Below are positions 16,858 to 24,703 of a stretch of DNA of 38,194 nt, piece after piece. This DNA is from Cytophagales bacterium (GTDB lineage: Bacteria > Bacteroidota > Bacteroidia > Cytophagales > VRUD01), in the NCBI GenBank assembly GCA_019456305.1, contig VRUD01000031.1:2744-40937 (forward strand), given 5' to 3'. The position numbers and the translations under genes are program-made. The notes under the pieces were generated by a model. It was not told the DNA's origin, did no database searches, and saw nothing but the letters and a program-made list of their open reading frames with translations. The number at the start of each line of letters is the position of its first letter. The first letter of the stretch is position 1.

Positions 16858-18462
16858 TCAAACATCAAACTCAATCCCCTGCGCCAATGGCAACTCTTTA
16901 CCAAAGTTGATGGTGTTTGTCTGGCGTCTCATATAATATTTCCAGGCATCGGAACCTGATTCCCTGCCTCCGCCTGTATCCTTCTCACCGCCAAATGCGC
17001 CCCCTATTTCTGCTCCTGAAGTGCCGATGTTCACATTTGCTATTCCACAATCCGAACCCAGGTGTGATAAAAACTTTTCAGCCTCCTGGAGGTCGTTTGT
17101 GAATATTGCCGAAGACAAGCCCTGGGGTACATCATTGTGCATAGCAATGGCTTCCTCTAAAGTTTTGTACTTTATGAGGTAGAGTAGGGGAGCAAAGGTC
17201 TCCTCTTTTACAATATCAAAGCTGCTTTCCACCTCTGCAATACAGGGAACAACATAACAACCCGAAGAATATTTATCGCCTTCCGGAACTTTGCCTCCAT
17301 AAATAATTTTTCCTCCCTCTTTTTTTACTTTTTCAATGGCGTTGTGGAAATCCTTAACAGCCTTGGTATCAATCAAAGGGCCTACATGGGTTTCTTTATC
17401 CAAAGAATGGCCTGCTTTCAATTGTTTGTAGGCAGCGGTAAGCTTGTCTTTAAATAGGTCATACACAGGTTCCTGGATGATCAGCCTGCGGGTAGAGGTA
17501 CAACGCTGGCCGGCTGTTCCGACAGCCCCAAACAACACGGCTCTTAAGGCCAGGTCTATATCAGATTTTTTGGAAATGATGATGGCATTATTTCCTCCTA
17601 ATTCCAAAATCATTTTGCCCAATCGTTCGCCAACAATTTTTGCTACTTTCCTTCCTAAAGGCACGGAGCCGGTGGCAGAGATCAAAGCTACCCTTTTATC
17701 AGCTAAAAAATCATCGCCTACATACTTAGAGCTTGATGCGATCAGGTTCAATACGCCTTCGGGAACATTATTTTTTTTCAATACCTCAACAATAATATTA
17801 TGTACGGCTATGGCACATAACATCACTTTTGAAGAGGGCTTCCAAACCACCACGTTTCCGCAAGCAAGGGCGATCATCGCATTCCATGCCCAAACGGCAA
17901 CGGGGAAGTTAAAAGCTGATATTACTCCCACAATACCTATAGGATGATATTGCTCATACATTCTATGCTCCGGCCGCTCAGAATGCATTGTAAACCCATA
18001 CAGTTGGCGGGATAGCCCGACAGCATAATCGCAGATGTCTATCATCTCCTGTACTTCACCTAAACCTTCCTGGTAGATCTTACCCATTTCATAAGCCACC
18101 AGCTTGCCAAGAGGCTCTTTGTGTTTCCTCAATTCATTACCAATTTGCCTTATAATTTCACCGCGCTGTGGCGCTGGTATCTTCCTCCAATCTTTGAAGG
18201 CTTCCTGTGCTTTTTTAATTATTGTTTCATAATCATCCCAGGTGCCTTGCTTGATTTTAGCAATCAATTTACCATCGCCAGGGGAGTACGATTCAATGAC
18301 CTCTCCTGAAGTTTCTAACCATTTGGTACCGGTAGAAGCGCCATTGTTAATTTGACCGATTCCTAATTGACTTAAAGTTTCCCGGATTTTGTAAATATCC
18401 CGGCTTTGCTCCCGGCCTTTGTTACGTGTCTGGCTGGAGGAGGCTGTTAATATTGTTTCCAT
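16858..18462 (-). CDS. ALDH7-type aldehyde dehydrogenase (aminoadipate-semialdehyde)
   Basis: 534 residues, ATG at 18462. NAD-binding FNFPVAVWAWN and KPSSKVM, catalytic E287 in LELGGNNA and nucleophile C321 in GQRCTSTRRL are all present. The GQRCTSTRRL phrase and the C-terminal GTSGAEIGGAFGGEKDTGGG stretch are typical of ALDH7 (antiquitin), which oxidises alpha-aminoadipate semialdehyde in lysine breakdown. No other lysine-catabolic gene is in the window, so substrate is by family only. A candidate promoter lies 30-60 bp upstream. The first ~25 residues (TASSSQTRNKGREQSRD) are extra compared with many members. Confidence 0.9.
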   Translation of the reverse strand: METILTASSSQTRNKGREQSRDIYKIRETLSQLGIGQINNGASTGTKWLETSGEVIESYSPGDGKLIAKIKQGTWDDYETIIKKAQEAFKDWRKIPAPQRGEIIRQIGNELRKHKEPLGKLVAYEMGKIYQEGLGEVQEMIDICDYAVGLSRQLYGFTMHSERPEHRMYEQYHPIGIVGVISAFNFPVAVWAWNAMIALACGNVVVWKPSSKVMLCAIAVHNIIVEVLKKNNVPEGVLNLIASSSKYVGDDFLADKRVALISATGSVPLGRKVAKIVGERLGKMILELGGNNAIIISKKSDIDLALRAVLFGAVGTAGQRCTSTRRLIIQEPVYDLFKDKLTAAYKQLKAGHSLDKETHVGPLIDTKAVKDFHNAIEKVKKEGGKIIYGGKVPEGDKYSSGCYVVPCIAEVESSFDIVKEETFAPLLYLIKYKTLEEAIAMHNDVPQGLSSAIFTNDLQEAEKFLSHLGSDCGIANVNIGTSGAEIGGAFGGEKDTGGGRESGSDAWKYYMRRQTNTINFGKELPLAQGIEFDV

Positions 18463-18494
18463 TTGTTAAGATTTTTAGTTATACCAAGCATTGA

Positions 18495-18522
18495 CAAAAA
18501 TAGTAAAGTCACCACTAACAAA
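18495..18522 (-). promoter_or_regulatory. Candidate promoter of the ALDH7 gene
   Basis: On the minus strand TTTG (18522-18519) is followed after 16 bases by TATTTTTG (18502-18495), matching TTG / TAnnTTTG with a slightly short spacer. The start codon is at 18462. The -33 box overlaps the T-tract of the degP terminator. Confidence 0.4.
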
Positions 18523-18554
18523 AAAAGGAAGTTCCAACTATATTTGAAACTTCC
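18520..18554 (-). terminator. Rho-independent terminator downstream of degP
   Basis: On the minus strand GGAAGTT (18554-18548) pairs with AACTTCC (18533-18527) around a 14-base loop and is followed directly by seven T. It lies about 110 bp after the degP stop and just before the ALDH7 promoter, so it separates the two genes. Confidence 0.7.
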
Positions 18555-18631
18555 CTGTTATTTTACTTTAATATTTAATGACTATCCTTAAAGATAAACA
18601 ATTACGAATGAAAGCATATTCTTATTATTAG

Positions 18632-18648
18632 TCCCGCCAAAGGCGGGA
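18632..18648. repeat. TCCCGCC-AAA-GGCGGGA palindrome
   Basis: A 7-bp GC stem with a 3-base loop between degP and its terminator. It shares CCCGCC/GGCGGG with the longer units inside cstA (22868) and the M20D gene (25680). It may stabilise the degP mRNA 3' end. Confidence 0.65.
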
Positions 18649-18662
18649 TTGGCATCGGAGAG

Positions 18663-20147
18663 CTACATTCCAATAGCATAATAGCCTTTTGCACCATTTG
18701 GATATATGCCTTGAATAAGTATCCCGCCTTTTATGTTTTTTAATATTTCCTTAATGTCATCCGGTTTATATACCCTTATTTTATCAATATGGGTAATGAT
18801 AAAACCTTCCTGTATTCCTACACTTTTCAATTTACCGTTCCTTAATTCTATAATTTCAATACCACCTTTTATCTTCAATTTCTCTTTCACTTTCTTACTA
18901 ACTTCCTGAAAGTCTGCTCCAAGAACAGTGATGATCTTTTCTTGCTTCTTAACTATTTCGGTATTACCAAGCTTATTTTTCAGGCTTAACCATACAGACT
19001 TTGCCTTATTATTCCTCAAATATTTAACTTCTATCATATCACCGGGGCGGTACTTAGCTACTTGCTCCTGTAATTCGGAAGTAGAATTCACTTCCACATC
19101 ATTTACTTCCAGAATAATGTCACCTGCCTTTATCCCTGCTTTTTGTGCAGCGCTTTTCGTATTAACATCTGCTATATAAACACCCTTTAGCTGATCAATT
19201 CCATATTCTTTGGCAAGATCAGAAGTAATATTCATAATTCTTACTCCCAATAATGCCCTTTGAACCTCTCCGTATTTCAACAGATCATCCACTACCTTCT
19301 TAACTAAAGACACCGGCACAGCAAAAGAATAGCCAATATATACATTGGTAGGAGTTTGAATAGCAGTATTAATACCAATTAGTTCTCCGTTAAGGTCTAC
19401 CAATGCTCCTCCACTATTGCCAGGATTCACTGCTGCATCTGTTTGAATAAAAGACTCGATCTGCATACCATTAGCATCTCTTAGAAGGCCTAAATTTCTT
19501 CCCTTCGCGCTTACAATACCCGCAGTAACTGTGGAGGTGAGATTAAATGGGTTCCCCACTGCTAAAACCCACTCCCCGACTTTTGTATCTTCGGAATTAC
19601 CATATTTTAGAAAGGGTAATCCTTTTTCATCTATTTTTATCAGAGCCAGATCAGTTGAAGGATCAGTGCCTATCACTTCTGCAATATAGGTCCTTTTATC
19701 ATCCAGTATGATCTCAATTTTTTCTCCCCCTTTTATTACATGATTATTAGTTACAATATAGCCATCATCAGTAATGATAACACCTGAACCAGATCCTATG
19801 CGGGGGTAATTTTCATGAGGTTTTTTGTTATTATACTGGTCACCAAAAAAGTCTCTAAACAAATAGTCAATGGGGTTATAATAATAGTAATTTCCGGAAG
19901 CCTCATAATGTGTCTTTATGTGAACTACTGCAGAACGTGAGATTTCAGCAGCTTGTATAAAATTTAATCCTGTCGGAACAATACCACCCGGACTTGGGGA
20001 ATGATTTGTAAATAAAACATTCTGCCTGTCAATAATAGACTCATATTTCTTGTTATTTTTTTCGCTTAGCTTATAACCACCCAGAGATACAAGCCCACCC
20101 ATTACGGAAGCGATAATTAACCCGGTAATGTAACTTTTTTTGGTCAT
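18663..20147 (-). CDS. DegP/HtrA-like periplasmic serine protease
   Basis: 494 residues, ATG at 20147. An N-terminal signal or anchor (SYITGLIIASVMGGLVSLGG) precedes a trypsin-like domain with the full triad H136 (TNNHV), D166 (STDLALI) and S245 (NPGNSGGALV). PDZ1 follows at about 295-385 (LLGVRIMNITSDLAKEYGI, AGIKAGDIILEVNDVEV) and a more diverged PDZ2 to the end (VGIQEGFIITHIDKIRVYKPDDI). Do-family proteases degrade or refold misfolded envelope proteins and would serve the T9SS-rich envelope here. A Tyr/Asn-rich loop (NYYYYNPIDYLFRDFFGDQ) corresponds to loop LA. No promoter consensus recognised; a terminator follows. Confidence 0.93.
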   Translation of the reverse strand: MTKKSYITGLIIASVMGGLVSLGGYKLSEKNNKKYESIIDRQNVLFTNHSPSPGGIVPTGLNFIQAAEISRSAVVHIKTHYEASGNYYYYNPIDYLFRDFFGDQYNNKKPHENYPRIGSGSGVIITDDGYIVTNNHVIKGGEKIEIILDDKRTYIAEVIGTDPSTDLALIKIDEKGLPFLKYGNSEDTKVGEWVLAVGNPFNLTSTVTAGIVSAKGRNLGLLRDANGMQIESFIQTDAAVNPGNSGGALVDLNGELIGINTAIQTPTNVYIGYSFAVPVSLVKKVVDDLLKYGEVQRALLGVRIMNITSDLAKEYGIDQLKGVYIADVNTKSAAQKAGIKAGDIILEVNDVEVNSTSELQEQVAKYRPGDMIEVKYLRNNKAKSVWLSLKNKLGNTEIVKKQEKIITVLGADFQEVSKKVKEKLKIKGGIEIIELRNGKLKSVGIQEGFIITHIDKIRVYKPDDIKEILKNIKGGILIQGIYPNGAKGYYAIGM

Positions 20148-20242
20148 GATTTAGTAGGTTTTGTTAATTAAGAATATATTTATTGAAGCAATAACTATTC
20201 CAATATGTAACGGATGATTGGTGGTAATATTATATGGATGGT

Positions 20243-20299
20243 TCCCGAGTACTCGGGATGGTTGAATGACTGCATGATTGCATGCATCCATGCAGTCAT
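20243..20299. repeat. Two palindromes upstream of degP
   Basis: TCCCGAGTACTCGGGA (20243-20258) is a perfect 16-bp palindrome, found again within an 18-bp palindrome at 27171-27188. A hairpin with an 11-bp stem, ATGACTGCATG (20266-20276) against CATGCAGTCAT (20289-20299), follows at once. No gene is seen in 20148-20418; a weak 7-bp stem (ATTAATC/GATTAAT) lies near 20405. Confidence 0.75.
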
Positions 20300-20418
20300 G
20301 CGTTCATGCCTTCCTATAATTTGTTTCAACTTTTTGGACTGGGCACACTTTTTAATTATAAAAAACCAGATCGCCTTAAGTTAGTCAGGCAGATCGGGTT
20401 TACAATTAATCCGATAGA

Positions 20419-20616
20419 TTAATTAATTTCAATGACATTTTTTACAACTTTTTTTTCATCCTTTGGAATTACAACTTTTAAAATGCCATCTTTATACGAT
20501 GCTTTCATAGCATCATCTTTTACATTGTCGGGAAGATAAAAAGTCCTGGTAAATTTACCATACTGGCTTTCAATAGTATGGTAGGTATTGCCATTGTCTT
20601 CCTTTTCAAATTTTGA
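20419..20616 (-). pseudogene. Hsp20 small heat-shock protein, C-terminal remnant
   Basis: About 65 codons match the end of the alpha-crystallin domain: KFEKEDNGNTYHTIESQYGK, then FTRTFYLPDNV, YKDGILKVVIPKDE and the terminal KNVIEIN. The open frame continues upstream to 20742, but those ~40 residues are not Hsp20-like, so the N-terminal half is missing. The frame runs into a fragment of a different gene (next entry), which points to a deletion joint near 20620-20700. Confidence 0.7.
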
Positions 20617-20701
20617 ATAAAATATTATGACATTATGACGTAAACTATCTATCATTTCTAGTGCAGCTTTGATTATTACAGACAGCATAGCAAATGGTTT
20701 A

Positions 20702-20830
20702 AAATAAAACAATACCGTCTTCTCTTTTAAATGTGGCATCAACCTGGCAAACCTTCACACAAGGCGGCTTGTCGCAGTGCAGGCAGGGCTTGGGAAACCA
20801 GTAAGGAGCTGTTGTTTCGGCATCCTGCAT
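20702..20830 (-). pseudogene. 4Fe-4S ferredoxin-like fragment (oxidoreductase beta-subunit type)
   Basis: About 43 codons encode [20 protein letters not shown], then [21 protein letters not shown]. The C-x2-C-x4-C-x3-C pattern with [11 protein letters not shown] and REDGIVL is typical of the iron-sulfur subunit of molybdopterin oxidoreductases (NrfC/DmsB-like). Only this piece remains; it stops at 20699-20701 just upstream of the Hsp20 remnant in another frame. The Pro normally after the fourth Cys is Gln here. It is read as gene debris, not a working gene. Confidence 0.65.
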
Positions 20831-20861
20831 TTTGAATACTTTAGATATTGGATTTAATTTG

Positions 20862-20869
20862 TATATTTG
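20862..20869 (+). promoter_or_regulatory. Candidate -7 box of the YefM/YoeB-type pair
   Basis: TATATTTG matches TAnnTTTG, 18 bp before the antitoxin ATG at 20888. A well-spaced TTG at -33 is not seen. Antitoxins of this type usually repress their own promoter. Confidence 0.4.
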
Positions 20870-20887
20870 CAAAAAATATTCATAACC

Positions 20888-21118
20888 ATGTACACAGAAT
20901 TCCATACTACAGCCGATGCGCTTGATGATAATTTCCTGAAGGGGATAAGGGCAATTTTTAAAAACAAACCCATTTCTATAATAGTTGAAGAGGAGATGGA
21001 TGAAACGGAATATCTTTTGCGAAGCCCCGCCAACCGCAAAATGCTTCTTGAATCGTTAGAGAATGTAAAAAAAGGGAAATTGATAAAAGTTGATATTAAA
21101 AAATATCTTCGCAAATGA
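20888..21118 (+). CDS. YefM/RelB-like antitoxin
   Basis: 76 residues from the ATG at 20888; an upstream in-frame TTG at 20867 overlaps the candidate -7 box and is unlikely. The sequence ([20 protein letters not shown], then [21 protein letters not shown]) has an N-terminal strand-helix part that could bind DNA and a charged C-terminal tail that would cover the toxin. Identity is supported mainly by its overlap (ATGA) with a clear YoeB gene. Confidence 0.75.
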   Translation: MYTEFHTTADALDDNFLKGIRAIFKNKPISIIVEEEMDETEYLLRSPANRKMLLESLENVKKGKLIKVDIKKYLRK

Positions 21119-21372
21119 GAGAAGTATTTTTTGAGCCCCTGTCTAATAAACAGTTTTTGGAATGGAGGCGCACTGATAAAAAGATATTTCAAAAAATTGA
21201 CGACCTTCTTGACGATGCCTGTCAAAATCCTTTCAGTGGAACCGGCAAGCCCGAACCGCTGAAGCATGAACTCAAGGGATGCTGGAGCAGGCGCATTACC
21301 AAAGAACATCGCCTCGTTTACACAGTAACCGATGACGCTATTATTGTTATTTCCTGCAAGTATCATTATTAA
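21115..21372 (+). CDS. yoeB: Txe/YoeB-family mRNA-interferase toxin
   Basis: 85 residues, typical YoeB length. Family marks: WRRTDKKIFQKIDDLLDDAC, NPFSGTGKPEPLKHELKGCW, SRRITKEHRLVYTV, and the terminal CKYHY carrying the C-terminal His-Tyr pair. YoeB binds the ribosomal A site and cuts mRNA; Glu, Arg and the C-terminal His act in catalysis and are all present. It overlaps the antitoxin by 4 bp. The pair sits next to gene debris, as often seen for toxin-antitoxin loci. Confidence 0.92.
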   Translation: MREVFFEPLSNKQFLEWRRTDKKIFQKIDDLLDDACQNPFSGTGKPEPLKHELKGCWSRRITKEHRLVYTVTDDAIIVISCKYHY

Positions 21373-21512
21373 TTATTCTTTGCTATTTGTTTTGTTTTTT
21401 TCATTTTTCGAAGCTGATTTAGTACTTTATCCCCAAAAACAATAAAACTTTCAACCGAATAAAATATTTTTCCTTTTATTGCTGCTAATTAACAAGTAAC
21501 CAGTAACTATCA

Positions 21513-23363
21513 GTGAACGCAGCCCTAATCACCATCATAGCCTTTGTCTGCTTGTTTCTTGGCTACCGCTTTTATGCCCGCTATATAGCTGTAAAAATAT
21601 TCAGAACTGAAAGCAAAGAAGCCGAAAAAGAGGTGATGCCTTCAGCAGCTTTGCGGGATGATGTAGATTATTTGCCAACCAACAAGTTTGTTTTGTTTGG
21701 CCATCATTTTTCATCTATTGCAGGCGCTGCACCGATTTTGGGCCCTGCAATAGCGATCGTCTGGGGTTGGCTGCCGGCTTTGCTGTGGGTGGTTGTAGGA
21801 GCAATTTTTATGGGCGCTGTACATGATTTTGGCGCCCTGGTTTTATCCGCCCGTAATAAAGGCAAATCCATCGGGGTGATCACCGAAGAGATGATTGGAA
21901 AGCGATCTAAATTCCTTTTCCTGGTAATAATATTCCTTTTGGTCTTTATCGTGCTGGCGGTTTTTGCTTATGCCATCGCTTACCTTTTTGTCCTTTATCC
22001 GGGATCTGTCATCCCGATTAATTTTGAAATTATTGTTGCCGTGCTGATAGGACGGTGGGTTTATAAACGAAAAGGGAACCTGCTCATTCCTTCATTGATT
22101 GCATTAGTCTTACTTTATGCTATGATCTATATTGGATATTTATATCCAGTCAGATTGCCGGAATATCTATGGTTTGGCGGCTCAGAAGTATTGACCTGGA
22201 TCGTATTTTTAATGATCTATGGGTTTATAGCTTCCACGCTGCCGGTTTGGGTACTTTTGCAGCCAAGGGATTATATCAATTCGCATAAATTAATCATAGG
22301 CCTGGCGGTTATTTACCTTGCAATCTTTATTGCCCAACCTGTAATAGATGCGCCTGTTATAAATTTCACAGAAAATCCTAATCCCCAGCCCTGGTTTCCC
22401 TTTTTGTTTATTACGATCGCATGCGGAGCTATCTCAGGGTTTCATGCACTGGTAGCTTCCGGTACATCTTCTAAACAATTAAAAAACATAAAAGATGCCC
22501 GGTACGTGGGTTACGGAGCCATGATGGGTGAAGCCGGACTGGCAATCGCAGCCACTATTGCCGTAGCAGCAGGATTTGCAAATGCTGAAGCATGGCAGCA
22601 CCATTATATTGACAATTTTGAACATGCTGTTAGCTTAAAAAGCAAAATAGAGGCTTTTGTGCTGGGTACATCCAGTTTTCTTTCAGAGCTAAAAATGTTT
22701 CAATATTTAGCAGGTAACAATGTACAAAACCTGACAGCGGTATTTGTGTCTGTTTTGGTGATCAGCTTTGCAGCCACGTCTCTGGATACCGCTACCCGTA
22801 TCCAGCGTTATATAATTGGAGAAATTGGAGAGGGCTTGTTGAGATGGAAGATGGGTGATGGAAGATGCCCGCCTGCCAAAACAGAGTGGCGGGCAGGGAT
22901 GATGGAAAAGGGCAACTTATGCCAAAGAGTCTTGCGGCTGGGACAAATCTTTAGCAAGTATATAGACAGATCGTTGGAATTTTTAGCAAAAAACAGGTAT
23001 TTACAGGCATTTATCGCGGTTTTGTTATCTTTTCTCCTGGTCATTAGTGATGGAGGTGGTAAGGGGGGGCTGAATCTTTGGCCGCTTTTTGGCGCTACCA
23101 ACCAAATGGTAGGAGCGCTTACCTTATTGGTGCTTTCGGTGTGGCTATTGAGAAAAAAAATAAATGCAAGCGCCACTTTAATTCCCATGGTCTTTATAAC
23201 TGTGGTCACTTTTTTAGGGACAATGGATAATATTTTCAATTACGTTGATACACAAAAGTGGCTGCTTGCAGGAATAGCTTCTGTTATTGGCATTTGCCAG
23301 GTGTGGATCATTGGGGAGGCAATCGTTGTGTTAAAAAGAGAGTTTAAGCATATAACTTCGTAA
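21513..23363 (+). CDS. CstA-family transporter (carbon starvation protein)
   Basis: 616 residues from a GTG at 21513. It is strongly hydrophobic with many membrane helices. CstA signatures include [10 protein letters not shown], the [20 protein letters not shown] stretch, [46 protein letters not shown] and [11 protein letters not shown]. CstA proteins take up peptides and/or pyruvate with protons when carbon is scarce. Between helices near the C-terminus an unusual hydrophilic stretch (about residues 446-470, [20 protein letters not shown]) is encoded by a palindromic repeat and is not typical of the family. A heptamer array begins right after the stop codon. Confidence 0.9.
   Translation: MNAALITIIAFVCLFLGYRFYARYIAVKIFRTESKEAEKEVMPSAALRDDVDYLPTNKFVLFGHHFSSIAGAAPILGPAIAIVWGWLPALLWVVVGAIFMGAVHDFGALVLSARNKGKSIGVITEEMIGKRSKFLFLVIIFLLVFIVLAVFAYAIAYLFVLYPGSVIPINFEIIVAVLIGRWVYKRKGNLLIPSLIALVLLYAMIYIGYLYPVRLPEYLWFGGSEVLTWIVFLMIYGFIASTLPVWVLLQPRDYINSHKLIIGLAVIYLAIFIAQPVIDAPVINFTENPNPQPWFPFLFITIACGAISGFHALVASGTSSKQLKNIKDARYVGYGAMMGEAGLAIAATIAVAAGFANAEAWQHHYIDNFEHAVSLKSKIEAFVLGTSSFLSELKMFQYLAGNNVQNLTAVFVSVLVISFAATSLDTATRIQRYIIGEIGEGLLRWKMGDGRCPPAKTEWRAGMMEKGNLCQRVLRLGQIFSKYIDRSLEFLAKNRYLQAFIAVLLSFLLVISDGGGKGGLNLWPLFGATNQMVGALTLLVLSVWLLRKKINASATLIPMVFITVVTFLGTMDNIFNYVDTQKWLLAGIASVIGICQVWIIGEAIVVLKREFKHITS
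22868..22898. repeat. CCCGCCTGCC-N10-GGCGGGCAGG unit inside cstA
   Basis: CCCGCCTGCC (22868-22877) and GGCGGGCAGG (22888-22897) enclose 10 bases. CCCGCC can pair with GGCGGG, or CCTGCC with GGCAGG. The same layout is at 25680-25709 with different middle bases. Short ATGGAAGATG-like repeats flank it. Confidence 0.8.
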
Positions 23364-23365
23364 TG

Positions 23366-23544
23366 GGCAGTTGGCAGTCGGCAGTTGGCAGTTGGCAGTT
23401 GGCAGTTGGCAGTCGGCAGTTGGCAGTTGGCAGTTGGCAGTCGGCAGTTGGCAGTTGGCAGTTGGCAGTTGGCAGTTGGCAGTTGGCAGTTGGCAGTCGG
23501 CAGTTGGCAGTTGGCAGTCGGCAGTCGGTAGTTGGCAGTTGGCA
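23366..23544. repeat. Heptamer tandem array (GGCAGTT/GGCAGTC), ~25 copies
   Basis: About 179 bp of near-perfect 7-base units, GGCAGTT with scattered GGCAGTC and one GGTAGTT. Because 7 is not a multiple of 3 and the unit has no stop, all six frames are open, giving spurious peptides (LAVGSWQ on +, QLPTANC on -). Single units recur at 26278-26330 and 27146-27170. It begins immediately after the cstA stop codon. Confidence 0.97.
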
Positions 23545-23617
23545 AGAACAGTGATAGGTGATCAGTTATTAGGTTATTAGGGGTTATTAGGCTAAATAAC
23601 TCAATAATTCAATAACT

Positions 23618-23731
23618 TTATTCAATTTCTGCCATTGGCAATTTGGAGCGAGGGTTTGGGTAAATCTTCAAGCTTCTCGGTTCTACTATCAGATCAAGGG
23701 CTTCCATTACAATAGCTCCAATTAATGGGTA
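23618..23731 (-). pseudogene. Clan AA aspartic protease, C-terminal remnant
   Basis: A short open stretch without a start codon encodes YPLIGAIVMEALDLIVEP, then KIYPNPRSKLPMAEIE before a stop. This resembles the end of small retroviral-type (clan AA) aspartic proteases of bacteria, which have a LIG-x2-VLE-x-LDL-x-V-(D/N)P pattern. The catalytic D-T/S-G half is absent, with an in-frame stop a few codons upstream, so only a relic is left. The rest of 23545-23782 shows no gene, only a small TTATTAGG repeat at about 23565-23595. Confidence 0.5.
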
Positions 23732-23782
23732 TGTTTTTTTAGAATATTAATTTCGTTTTAAAAATTAAAATTCCGATACAAT

Positions 23783-24703
23783 ATGTTAACCATCCTTGGA
23801 CCAACAGCAACAGGCAAGACAAAATTAGCCGCTCAAATAGCGCACCGGCTAAACGGTGAAATTATCAGCGCTGATTCACGGCAGGTTTATAAAGAAATGA
23901 ATATTGGTACGGGTAAAGATTATGAAGATTATCTCATTGCCGGAAAAAAAATCCCTGTTCATTTGATCGATATTGCTGAACCGGGAGATGAATATAACGT
24001 TTTCCAATTCCAGAAGGATTTTTTCAAAGTCTATGATGAAATTATAAAAAGAAACAAGCTTCCTGTACTCTGTGGAGGCACAGGTTTGTATATTGAAGCA
24101 GTTTTAAAAGGGTATAAATTTTTGGAAGCGCCCCGTAATGAAAAATTGAGAAAAAATTTAAAAAACAAAACACATAATGAACTGGTAGATATCCTTTCAT
24201 CAATTCAGTCATTACACAATACTACAGACATTCTGGATAGAAATCGTCTTGTCAAAGCAATTGAGATAGCAATATATCGCAAAGAACATCCCGAGACAGA
24301 CACTGATTTTCCAAAGGTTCAAACACATATATTCGGTATTCATTATGACAGGAAGATCATTCGTGAAAGAATAACGGAACGTCTGAAAGACAGGTTGGAA
24401 AACGGGATGGTTGACGAAGTTGAAATGTTATTGAAAAAAGGGATCAGCGCTAAACGACTTAAAAGTTACGGACTTGAATACAAATTCATTACCCAATATA
24501 TTCTGGGCGAAATAAATAGGGAAACTATGTTCCAAAAGTTGAACACTGCCATACACCGGTTTGCGAAAAGACAAATGACATGGTTTCGTAAAATGGAACG
24601 GGATGGATACTACATAAATTGGATTGATGGAGAATTGCCGATGGAAAAGAAAATTAATAAGGTATTAGAGGGTAAACATACTTTTTTAGCATCTTTTACA
24701 TAG
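23783..24703 (+). CDS. miaA: tRNA dimethylallyltransferase MiaA
   Basis: 306 residues, ATG at 23783. P-loop GPTATGKT (6-13), DSRQVYKEMNIGTGK, PVHLIDIAEPGDEYNVFQF, the CGGTGLYIEAVLKG stretch, and the late tRNA-contact part (RLKSYGLEYKFITQYILG, FAKRQMTWFRK) cover the whole family. MiaA adds dimethylallyl to N6 of A37 in tRNAs reading UNN codons. The 3' end overlaps the convergent M20D gene by 8 bp. Confidence 0.96.
   Translation: MLTILGPTATGKTKLAAQIAHRLNGEIISADSRQVYKEMNIGTGKDYEDYLIAGKKIPVHLIDIAEPGDEYNVFQFQKDFFKVYDEIIKRNKLPVLCGGTGLYIEAVLKGYKFLEAPRNEKLRKNLKNKTHNELVDILSSIQSLHNTTDILDRNRLVKAIEIAIYRKEHPETDTDFPKVQTHIFGIHYDRKIIRERITERLKDRLENGMVDEVEMLLKKGISAKRLKSYGLEYKFITQYILGEINRETMFQKLNTAIHRFAKRQMTWFRKMERDGYYINWIDGELPMEKKINKVLEGKHTFLASFT

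Noticed and set aside
20419-20742. Complete 107-residue Hsp20 gene
   Set aside because: Only the last ~65 residues resemble Hsp20; the first ~40 do not, and normal family members are about 140 residues or more.
23366-23544. Open reading frames of 60-100 codons on both strands over the heptamer array
   Set aside because: A 7-base unit without stop codons keeps all six frames open; the peptides are repeats of one heptapeptide and have no protein-like features.
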